In this document: in pieces, positions 1 through 5,766 of the stretch | How the letters are laid out: the number at the start of each line of letters is the position of its first letter | How positions within the stretch are numbered: position 1 is the stretch's first letter | Source of the DNA: Caryophanales bacterium | Lineage (GTDB): Bacteria > Bacillota_I > Bacilli_A > RF39 > UBA660 | Direction of reading: 5' to 3' | Assembly: GCA_016282415.1 (NCBI GenBank) | Contig: JAEEKO010000094.1 | Span: 1 to 9,102, forward strand | DNA: 9,102 nucleotides | Made by a program: the position numbers and the translations under genes | The notes under the pieces: generated by a model | What the model was told of the DNA's origin: nothing | Database searches by the model: none | The model's input: only the letters and a program-made list of their open reading frames with translations

Positions 1-1400
1 CTATTGTAATTGATGGTACCAGAATCATTGTTACTGGGGGTCGACAAGCTTTTTATAATAATAAAGGAATTGCAACAATTACTGGAAGTTCTTATTTATA
101 TTCAGAAGCATCAGAGCGTGCTGCTTGTCAAAATGTATCAGGTGGTACGATGACCATTATTGGTGGAACTATTATTTCAACTAATGCGGCAGCATTAAAT
201 AATGCTAGTACGTTAACTATTGGGGTTAAGGATGGTACGGCTAGTAGAGTAATTCCTATGTTTCAGGGGACTACTTATGGAATAACTAGTTCAGTTAACT
301 ATAGTTTCTATGATGGAATAGTTAAAGCAACCGGTAATGTTTTTAATGATGTAGCAAAAATTACTGATAAAGAAACCGGTAATGTTTTTGTTAATGGTAC
401 TGAAGGGGATCTTAAATACTCTTTCTTATCACCAGCTTATGTTGTTACTTTTGCACCAAACGAATCAGGGGTTACTTTAAATGAAAGAACAAGGAATGTT
501 ATTAAGGGGAATCCAGTAGGTACACTACCAGTTCCTTTAAAAAATGGTAGCGACTTCTTAGGATGGTATACCGCTGCATCCGGTGGTGAAAAAATTAATG
601 AAAACTGGATTATTGAAGAAGAAGTAACTTTCTATGCCCATTGGCAAAAGACTACGGATGTAGCCCGAATAGGGGATACTATTTATGGAACCATTACTGA
701 GGCTGTTGCAGCAGCACCAAATAATGTTGAAACAACAATAACAATTATTAAAGATGCTAGTGAATGGGTAGTTATACCAAGTACTAAAAATATTATTTTT
801 GATATAAATGATCATACTATAACGAATAATGGTAATAAACCAATCTTTGAAAATAGTGGAATAATTACAGTTCAAAATGGTAATTTGGCTTCTAGTGCGG
901 CCCAAGCTGCTATCAATAATTTAGCAGGCCATTTAATTGTTAATAATTGTAGTATTATTGAAACTAGTAATAAACAAGCAATGTATATTACTGGTGGAAT
1001 TGTTGAAATTACTGGAAATTCTTACTTAAAATCACAAACTTATGGTACTCCGGATGGTAGTACAATGGAACGTGGTACTGTTCAAGTTATTTCGGGAACA
1101 TTAATTGTTACTGGTGGAACTATTGTTGGTACGAAACAACAAGCTATTTCTAACGAAGGTACTTTAATAATTGGAAATAAGGACGGAATTGTTGATAGTA
1201 CAACCCCAGTATTAATTGGAGAAGTACATGGTATTAGAAATATGGGAACATTAAATTTCTATGATGGTATTGTTAAAGGAAAAACCGATGCTATTTATGG
1301 TAATATTGATGATCAAGAAGATAATTCTCAACTAGTTATTGGTACTGAAACGATTAATAATGCTACTTATATAACGGCGCAGTTAGCGTTATCTGAATAA
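1..1400 (+). CDS. Secreted repeat-rich surface protein with InlB-B repeat, 5' partial
   Basis: The reading frame is open from the left edge (first complete codon at 3), so the N-terminus and signal peptide lie outside; 465 residues are visible. The ATG at 150 is internal, because the sequence before it continues the same repeat. Visible layout: a Gly/Thr/Ile/Asn-rich beta-solenoid-like unit (about residues 22-114), a Listeria-Bacteroides/InlB-B repeat (about 147-215, with the FLGWYT and YAHW signatures), a linker rich in short beta strands, then a second copy of the first unit (about 332-433). The protein ends in ALSE with no LPxTG motif, hydrophobic tail or obvious wall-binding domain. Proteins with these repeats are typically extracellular in gut Firmicutes; the ligand is unknown. 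It lies directly upstream of a SipW-type peptidase unit, so it might be exported with that set, but its signal peptide is not visible. Family assignment is fairly sure, function is not. Confidence 0.8.
   Translation, partial: IVIDGTRIIVTGGRQAFYNNKGIATITGSSYLYSEASERAACQNVSGGTMTIIGGTIISTNAAALNNASTLTIGVKDGTASRVIPMFQGTTYGITSSVNYSFYDGIVKATGNVFNDVAKITDKETGNVFVNGTEGDLKYSFLSPAYVVTFAPNESGVTLNERTRNVIKGNPVGTLPVPLKNGSDFLGWYTAASGGEKINENWIIEEEVTFYAHWQKTTDVARIGDTIYGTITEAVAAAPNNVETTITIIKDASEWVVIPSTKNIIFDINDHTITNNGNKPIFENSGIITVQNGNLASSAAQAAINNLAGHLIVNNCSIIETSNKQAMYITGGIVEITGNSYLKSQTYGTPDGSTMERGTVQVISGTLIVTGGTIVGTKQQAISNEGTLIIGNKDGIVDSTTPVLIGEVHGIRNMGTLNFYDGIVKGKTDAIYGNIDDQEDNSQLVIGTETINNATYITAQLALSE
66..345 (+). 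repeat. Beta-solenoid-like unit, copy 1
   Basis: This is the first copy of a roughly 95-residue unit. Landmarks are ITGSSYL, then IIGGTI, LTIG.KDG and FYDGIVK, in the same order and spacing as in the second copy at 996-1301. The DNA copies are diverged at many positions, so the duplication is old or evolves under protein-level selection. Confidence 0.7.
441..647 (+). other. InlB-B / Listeria-Bacteroides repeat domain (coding)
   Basis: About 69 residues beginning VVTFAPN, with the central GTLPVP and GSDFLGWYT motifs and ending FYAHWQ. This is the standard pattern of the Flg_new/InlB B-repeat family, a small beta-grasp-like module found in secreted and wall-associated proteins. Only one copy is present in the visible part. 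Confidence 0.8.
996..1301 (+). repeat. Beta-solenoid-like unit, copy 2
   Basis: Second copy of the unit at 66-345, with landmarks ITGNSYL, VTGGTIVG, LIIGNKDG and FYDGIVKG. It lies near the C-terminus of the protein, after the InlB-B repeat and the strand-rich linker. Confidence 0.7.
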
Positions 1401-1459
1401 AAGTGTAATGTTACTAGACACTCAATTATTTATTTTTATACATATAATTCGGTATTTTG

Positions 1460-1468
1460 TGTTATAAT
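1460..1468 (+). promoter_or_regulatory. Extended -10 promoter for the SipW-type unit
   Basis: A perfect TATAAT at 1463-1468 is preceded by TG at 1460-1461, giving a TGnTATAAT extended -10. No good -35 lies 16-18 bases upstream (the best is TACATA at 1439), which is tolerated with an extended -10. Transcription would start near 1475, about 20 bases before the ribosome binding site at 1496. Confidence 0.6.
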
Positions 1469-1495
1469 TCAAGTGTAATAATAAAATAGTATGCT

Positions 1496-1505
1496 AGGAG
1501 GTGAG
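1496..1505 (+). promoter_or_regulatory. Strong ribosome binding site deciding the start at 1509
   Basis: AGGAGGTGAG is a near-perfect anti-Shine-Dalgarno match, 7 bases (from AGGAGG) before ATG 1509. An upstream in-frame ATG at 1491 lies before this site and would place it inside the coding region, so 1509 is preferred. Confidence 0.85.
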
Positions 1506-1508
1506 AGA

Positions 1509-2150
1509 ATGAATAATAACGGAGCTTATAAGGTTATTTCAATTATTGCATTACTTTTAGGAGCACTAGGGGTTACTCTAGGTTATGCAGCTTTTTCTAG
1601 TGCATTAACAATTTCTTCATCAGCAAAGGTTAATCCTTCAGCATCAACATTTAACGTTGATTTCTCATCTAGTTCTTCTTCAGTAGTTACTAATGCAATT
1701 CAACCTACTTTAAACAAAACTGTAGCAGGTTTTTCTGCTACTAATGCTACTATTGATAATACCAGCGATCCAATAATTTCAAATTTAGAAGCAACTTTTA
1801 CTGAACCTGGTCAAAGCGCTACGTATGAATTTTATGCATATAATGATGGTCAATATACTGCTTATTTAAATGGTATAAACTTCTCTGGCTCTAAAACTTG
1901 TACTGCTGTTACTGGTACTACTCAGAGCTTAGTTGATAGTGCATGTAATGGTATTACATTAAGTATAAAGGTTGGTAGTGAAGATGTTACTACTACTTCA
2001 GTAGGTAGTATTACGGGACATTCCCTTGCTAAGAATGCTTCTGAGTTAATTACAGTAACCATTTCATATGTTAGTGGTAGTGATGTTGCTGATGGTAATT
2101 TCAATGTTACTTTACCAAGCATTGTATTAACTTATGATTCATTAGATTAA
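1509..2150 (+). CDS. Small exported protein with SipW-dependent type signal peptide
   Basis: This is a 213-residue protein. A short polar N-terminus is followed by a hydrophobic stretch (about residues 9-25) and then GYAAFSSALTI. This resembles SipW-cognate (TasA/camelysin-like) signal peptides, where the cleaved region is followed by a short aromatic/Ser-rich stretch. The mature part is Ser/Thr/Asn-rich and predicted all-beta, with a Ser run near residues 54-58. It has exactly two cysteines, C131 and C146, which probably form a disulphide loop outside the cell. The gene follows its own extended -10 promoter and lies 32 bases before a SipW-type peptidase gene, so it is the obvious substrate. 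A biofilm-fibre or surface-layer role, by analogy with TasA, is inference; sequence similarity beyond the signal region is not evident. No LPxTG anchor. Confidence 0.75.
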   Translation: MNNNGAYKVISIIALLLGALGVTLGYAAFSSALTISSSAKVNPSASTFNVDFSSSSSSVVTNAIQPTLNKTVAGFSATNATIDNTSDPIISNLEATFTEPGQSATYEFYAYNDGQYTAYLNGINFSGSKTCTAVTGTTQSLVDSACNGITLSIKVGSEDVTTTSVGSITGHSLAKNASELITVTISYVSGSDVADGNFNVTLPSIVLTYDSLD

Positions 2151-2182
2151 TTAGTAATATATTATAAAAAGGAGGAAGTAAT

Positions 2183-3301
2183 GTGAAGCCTGGATATAAG
2201 CGAATTCTAGTATTTTTAATCAGCTTAATCGGTATTCTTTTAATTAACTCCTTTTTTTTAAATTTACTCTCTGGTTATATAATGTGTTTATTCCTAATAG
2301 GATTGTTAATCATTTTTCATTTCTTTTTTATATTTGAAAAAAATGAAAAGCGTTATTTATCAGATATTATATTTGAAGTATTTTTATTTATAACATCATT
2401 CTTTATTTTATATTATTTATTAGGAATAATAATTGGATTAGCAAGAACCCCAAATTATTTTACGTTTCATGGTATCTTTGTAGTATTATTACCACTGGTA
2501 TTATATGGGGTATTAAGAGAGATATTTAGATACAATTTATTATGTAAAGCAGATAAGAACAAATTATGTACAATATTAGTAATAGTGTTATTTATTATTT
2601 GTGATTTAACAGGTAATATTTATTATGCCAGTTTTAAATCACAATATGATGTAGTAAGATTTATTGCATTAACAATATTGCCAACTTTATCAATGAATAT
2701 TGCATACTCATTTATATCAAAAAAGGTTGGCTTTATTCCAATAATTATCTTTCATTCGATAATGTTGTTATTTCCTTATATAATACCAATTGTTCCAAAT
2801 CCTAATGAATATGTGATATCAGTTATTCAATTAGTGGTTCCGGTATTATTTGCACTGCGAATTGATCGCTTCTTTAAAAAAATAAAAGATGATCATATTC
2901 CGAGGAATTATCGTAAAAAGAAGTATCGTGGTTTTATAATACCATTGTTAATAATAATTGCTTTAGTATATTTCTATAGTGGATATTTCAAATACTATGC
3001 TGTTGCAATTGGTAGTGGTAGTATGCATCCAAAGATTAAGAAGGGCAGTATTGTTATAATTAATCAAAAAGATAAATCATATGATGTTGGTGATGTTATT
3101 GCATTTAATCAAAAAGAATATATAATCGTTCATCGTATTGTAAAAAAAATAACCATTAATAATGTTAATTATTATTATACTCAGGGTGATGCTAATAAAA
3201 ATATGGATGATTTAGTATTAAATGATTCATTAATAATTGGAAAGGTAAATTACAATGTTCCATATATTGGATATCCAACAATATGGTTAGGTGAAATGTA
3301 A
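2183..3301 (+). CDS. SipW/ER-type signal peptidase I with large multi-TM N-terminal domain
   Basis: This is a 372-residue membrane protein. The C-terminal roughly 100 residues are an S26B (SipW/Sec11-like) peptidase domain: Ser280 in GSGSMHP is the nucleophile, His317 in IVHRIV replaces the Lys of bacterial-type LepB, and D336 in TQGDAN with D342/D343 supplies the acidic box. Known SipW removes signal peptides from TasA-type substrates on the outer face of the membrane. Unusually, about eight membrane helices (near 7-26, 27-51, 62-86, 95-113, 128-147, 157-178, 182-204, 209-226) precede the usual anchoring helix (250-268), so it is about twice the size of ordinary SipW (about 190 residues). 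The start is GTG 2183, because the overlapping ATG at 2181 is followed at once by TGA; GGAGG at 2171-2175 is 7 bases upstream. It sits between its presumed substrate and a DUF5305-like gene. The peptidase call is secure; the role of the extra membrane domain is unknown. Confidence 0.85.
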   Translation: MKPGYKRILVFLISLIGILLINSFFLNLLSGYIMCLFLIGLLIIFHFFFIFEKNEKRYLSDIIFEVFLFITSFFILYYLLGIIIGLARTPNYFTFHGIFVVLLPLVLYGVLREIFRYNLLCKADKNKLCTILVIVLFIICDLTGNIYYASFKSQYDVVRFIALTILPTLSMNIAYSFISKKVGFIPIIIFHSIMLLFPYIIPIVPNPNEYVISVIQLVVPVLFALRIDRFFKKIKDDHIPRNYRKKKYRGFIIPLLIIIALVYFYSGYFKYYAVAIGSGSMHPKIKKGSIVIINQKDKSYDVGDVIAFNQKEYIIVHRIVKKITINNVNYYYTQGDANKNMDDLVLNDSLIIGKVNYNVPYIGYPTIWLGEM

Positions 3302-3314
3302 AGGAGGTGCTTTT

Positions 3315-4442
3315 ATGGTTAATGTTAAAAGAAAGCCTGATCAAAAAACTAAAATTGATAAAAAAGATTTAGGTAAAAGAGAGACTTTTGGTTTTAAGTT
3401 TGTCATGCTTTTTTTAGCAAATATCATAATTGTACTAGGATCCTTTTCTGGCTTAATATTCTGTATCAATAAGACCTTTAAAAATCCTGGTGGTGAAATC
3501 ATTACTTATACAGAAAAAGGTAATGTTGATTATAAAGTATATTTAAAGAAAAATGTTTTTTATGATAAACCTTTTTTAAATAAAGACATGGTTTATGTTG
3601 CTAGTTTGATTGATAAAATAGTTATAAATTATAATTATGATTTTAATGTAGATCAAGCTAGTGATATTGAATATAAATATAATATTGTTGCTAAATTATT
3701 TATAACTAGTCAAAATAATTCAAAGACATTTTTTGAAAAAGAATATGTTTTATTAGATGCTGTTTCTGATGAAATTCATAATAAGAAGAGTTTTAATATT
3801 AATAAAGATGTAACCATTAATTATGCTGAATACAATAATTTAGCTAATCAGTTTAAATCAAACTATGCTATTAGTACAATTAGTTATTTGGATGTTTACT
3901 TACAAGTGATTGAACATGGTAAAGATACTAATGATTATAAATTGGAAAGTAGTAATAAAACGTTATTAAGAATTCCAATATCAGAACAAGAAGTAAATAT
4001 TAATCTTGATAACGAGAAAGTTAATGAAGAAAAACAAGTTGTTTCTGAAACTAATGTTTTAATTAAACATAAGCGTTGTATTTGTGTTGATATTGTTTTA
4101 TTTACAATCTTAATGGTATCTTTGATTAGATTAGTAAGAAGAATATCAATAATAATTAATAGACATAGTTATTATGATCGTTATATTAGACGTTTACTTC
4201 ATGCTTATGATCGTATTATTGTTAATGTTACGACTGCACCAAATTTGAAAAAGTATAATGTTATAAATGTTGAGACGTTTAATGAATTAATTGATGTTCG
4301 TGATAATACCAAAGAACCAATTAAGTATTATGTTATTGAACCACACCGTAAATGTGAATTCTTTGTAACTAATGATAAAGATTTATATTTATTTATTATT
4401 GAAGAAGTTTATATTGGTGAAAAGAAAAGTAAAAAATCATAG
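3315..4442 (+). CDS. Two-TM membrane protein, DUF5305-like, SipW-unit accessory
   Basis: This is a 375-residue protein. It has a charged cytoplasmic N-terminus, TM1 near residues 27-50, an outside domain (about 51-255), TM2 near 256-276 followed by Arg-rich positive charge, and a cytoplasmic tail of about 100 residues. The features YTEKGNVDYKVYLKKN, VYVASLIDKI and, in the tail, AYDRIIV, VETFNELIDVRDN, EPIKYYVI and FFVTNDKDLYLF match my memory of the DUF5305 family. That family is often found beside SipW-type signal peptidases in Firmicutes and archaea, and no biochemical function is established. The start is ATG 3315 with GGAGG 7 bases upstream; the earlier in-frame ATG at 3291 overlaps the peptidase gene and has no such site. 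The gap to the peptidase stop is 13 bases, so the genes are co-transcribed. The family call is from memory, not a search. An accessory role in substrate handling or anchoring is inference. Confidence 0.65.
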   Translation: MVNVKRKPDQKTKIDKKDLGKRETFGFKFVMLFLANIIIVLGSFSGLIFCINKTFKNPGGEIITYTEKGNVDYKVYLKKNVFYDKPFLNKDMVYVASLIDKIVINYNYDFNVDQASDIEYKYNIVAKLFITSQNNSKTFFEKEYVLLDAVSDEIHNKKSFNINKDVTINYAEYNNLANQFKSNYAISTISYLDVYLQVIEHGKDTNDYKLESSNKTLLRIPISEQEVNINLDNEKVNEEKQVVSETNVLIKHKRCICVDIVLFTILMVSLIRLVRRISIIINRHSYYDRYIRRLLHAYDRIIVNVTTAPNLKKYNVINVETFNELIDVRDNTKEPIKYYVIEPHRKCEFFVTNDKDLYLFIIEEVYIGEKKSKKS

Positions 4443-4460
4443 TTAAGCTATGATTTTTTT
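4431..4460 (+). terminator. Intrinsic terminator after the SipW-type unit
   Basis: A perfect 12-bp stem (4431-4442 with 4448-4459) closes on a 5-base loop, and the 3' arm runs into seven T residues (4454-4460). The 5' arm contains the stop codon TAG (4440-4442) and the last Lys/Ser codons of the preceding gene, so the terminator is embedded in the end of the coding region. The A-run opposite the T-run could make it work in both directions. Confidence 0.85.
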
Positions 4461-4495
4461 ATTAACTAAACTAAAAATCTCACATATATTATCAT

Positions 4496-4502
4496 AGGTG
4501 AT
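4496..4502 (+). promoter_or_regulatory. Ribosome binding site choosing ATG 4507 over GTG 4498
   Basis: AGGTGAT lies 6 bases (from AGGTG) before ATG 4507. The GTG at 4498 is part of this site, so it cannot be the start. Confidence 0.7.
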
Positions 4503-4506
4503 AAAT

Positions 4507-5550
4507 ATGGCTAAAAAAGTGGTATTAGATGCTGGCCATGGTGGTAGTGATCCTGGTGCTAGTGGTAATGGTATTGTAGAAAAAGAATTAACTTTAAAAA
4601 TTAATGATTATCTTCATAAACGATTGGATGAACTGGGAATTGAAAATAGTGTTACGCGTGCGAGTGACACTACTTTAAGTCCCAGTGATCGTGTTAATAA
4701 GATACTTAGCTTTTATGGTAATGCTAATGATGTTATTGTGATATCTAATCATATAAATGCTGGTGGTGGAGAAGGATCAGAAATTATTTATGCTTTACGT
4801 AATAATGATCGTTTATCAAAAAATATTTCGGAATCATTAGAATCATCAGGAAGAGAAGTTAGAAAGTATTATCAACGTCGTCTTCCTAGCAATCCGAGTA
4901 AAGATTATTATTTTATTCATCGTGATACTCCAAATACGGAAGCAATTATTATAGAGTATGGTTTTTTAGATAATGTAAGTGATGCCAATAAATTAAAAGA
5001 TAACTGGTCGGTGTATGCCGAAGCAGTGGTAAAGGGTTTAGCAAACTATTTAGGAGTTCCATATAGCTATTCTAATAGTAATGAACCGATTGCATCATCT
5101 GATTATTATATTGTTAAAAAGGGCGATACTTTATATTCGATTGCTAAAAGCAACAATACGACAGTGGATAATTTAAAGCAACTTAATAATTTAAATTCCA
5201 ATTTATTATCAATTGGTCAAACTTTAAAACTAAAAGAACAAGTTGTTAAACCGGACGAAAATACTAGTTACTACACGGTTAAAAAAGGTGATACTCTTTA
5301 TTCGATTGCGAAGAATAATAATACTACGGTTGATGATCTTAAGCTGTCTAATAACTTAAGTTCGAATCTATTATCGATAGGTCAGAAGTTATTAATTCCA
5401 ATTAGTACTTTAATCTATGAAGTAAAGAAAGGTGACACTTTATATGGCATTGCGAAGCAGTTTAATACAACAGTTAACAATATTATGAATTTAAATAATC
5501 TTAAATCAACACTGTTGAGTATTGGCCAAAAATTATTTATAAAAAAATAG
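4507..5550 (+). CDS. N-acetylmuramoyl-L-alanine amidase (Amidase_3) with three LysM modules, no signal peptide
   Basis: This is a 347-residue zinc amidase that cuts the bond between MurNAc and L-alanine in peptidoglycan. Residues 4-178 are the Amidase_3 domain: zinc ligands His11 (DAGHGGSDPGA), Glu25 (GIVEKE) and His82 (SNHINAGGG), catalytic Glu150 (IIEYGFLDN). All are intact, and the domain closely resembles the CwlC-type amidases of Bacillus. Three C-terminal LysM modules (about 200-347) bind glycan; each begins with a V.KGDTLY.IAK signature. No signal peptide or TM helix is visible: the protein starts MAKKVVLDAGHGG, directly with the catalytic core, so it resembles CwlC-like or endolysin-like enzymes that reach the wall after lysis or by a non-Sec route. 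The gene is flanked by terminators on both sides. No phage genes are visible around it. Confidence 0.9.
   Translation: MAKKVVLDAGHGGSDPGASGNGIVEKELTLKINDYLHKRLDELGIENSVTRASDTTLSPSDRVNKILSFYGNANDVIVISNHINAGGGEGSEIIYALRNNDRLSKNISESLESSGREVRKYYQRRLPSNPSKDYYFIHRDTPNTEAIIIEYGFLDNVSDANKLKDNWSVYAEAVVKGLANYLGVPYSYSNSNEPIASSDYYIVKKGDTLYSIAKSNNTTVDNLKQLNNLNSNLLSIGQTLKLKEQVVKPDENTSYYTVKKGDTLYSIAKNNNTTVDDLKLSNNLSSNLLSIGQKLLIPISTLIYEVKKGDTLYGIAKQFNTTVNNIMNLNNLKSTLLSIGQKLFIKK
5104..5547 (+). repeat. Three tandem LysM modules (coding)
   Basis: The modules lie at about 5104-5232, 5266-5400 and 5410-5547. Each has the order aromatic-V-KKGDTLY, SIAK or GIAK, NTTV, N-L and LLSIGQ.L. Modules 1 and 2 are the most similar at DNA level, suggesting a more recent duplication; linkers are short (about 11 and 3 residues). 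Confidence 0.9.
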
Positions 5551-5596
5551 TTTTTAATAATATGTATATGATGTGTAAATATACTTAAAAAATAAT

Positions 5597-5641
5597 AAAA
5601 AACATAAATATAAGGGTTTTCCTCGTATTTATGTTTTTTTT
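5597..5641 (+). terminator. Intrinsic terminator after the amidase gene
   Basis: A perfect 12-bp stem (5599-5610 with 5626-5637) carries an inner AGG/CCT extension (5613-5615 with 5621-5623) across a small bulge, leaving a 5-base loop. The descending arm runs into eight T residues (5634-5641). Flanking A/T pairs may extend the stem outward. It separates the amidase gene from the reductase operon. Confidence 0.85.
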
Positions 5642-5671
5642 AACCAAAAATTTAAAATATAAAAAAATTAA

Positions 5672-5700
5672 AAGTGTAAAATTTTAAAAAAATGTGTAAA
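5672..5700 (+). repeat. GTGTAAA direct repeat, 20-base spacing, upstream of the nrd operon
   Basis: GTGTAAA occurs at 5674-5680 and again at 5694-5700, exactly 20 bases apart (about two helical turns), just upstream of the predicted promoter. A further GTGTAAAT lies at 5573, before the terminator. Two copies with in-phase spacing could be an operator, but in such A-rich DNA chance is a real alternative. It does not match the palindromic NrdR box. Confidence 0.3.
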
Positions 5701-5706
5701 AAAACA

Positions 5707-5735
5707 TTGTTTAATTTATTTATAAATGATACGAT
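5707..5735 (+). promoter_or_regulatory. Predicted sigma-A-type promoter of the nrd operon
   Basis: TTGTTT (5707-5712) is followed after 17 bases by TACGAT (5730-5735), which carries an upstream TG (5727-5728) giving an extended -10. Transcription would start near 5742, leaving a short leader before AGGAG at 5752. The remaining gap 5642-5706 is A-rich with no other recognisable signal. Confidence 0.5.
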
Positions 5736-5751
5736 ACTTATAAGTTAGGAC

Positions 5752-5758
5752 AGGAGAG
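5752..5758 (+). promoter_or_regulatory. Ribosome binding site favouring GTG 5767
   Basis: The core AGGAG (5752-5756) ends one base before GTG 5758, too close for initiation there, but 10 bases before the in-frame GTG at 5767. The latter start is therefore preferred. Confidence 0.6.
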
Positions 5759-5766
5759 TGATAATA

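Noticed and set aside
150..152. ATG with an AGGTGG sequence upstream as a start for the surface protein.
   Set aside because: The frame is open from the window edge and the residues before it form part of the same repeat unit; the AGGTGG encodes part of it.
558..905. Minus-strand open frame inside the surface protein gene.
   Set aside because: It lies opposite a strong repeat-bearing coding frame, has low-complexity Asn/Ile/Phe-rich composition and no ribosome binding site; a shadow of the real gene.
1402..1435. Possible terminator after the surface protein (AGTGT...ACACT stem followed by T-rich DNA).
   Set aside because: The stem is only 5 bp with a long 11-base interior, and the following T-rich stretch is interrupted by A residues; too weak to call.
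4465..4491. Sigma-K-like promoter before the amidase (AC, 16 bases, CATATATTA), tempting because cwlC is sigma-K dependent in Bacillus.
   Set aside because: Transcription would start near 4498, inside the ribosome binding site at 4496-4502, and such a loose motif is expected by chance in AT-rich DNA.
5551..5766. NrdR box before the reductase operon.
   Set aside because: I looked for the ACACnATATnTTGT-like palindrome pair and found no match; the GTGTAAA repeats are direct, not palindromic.
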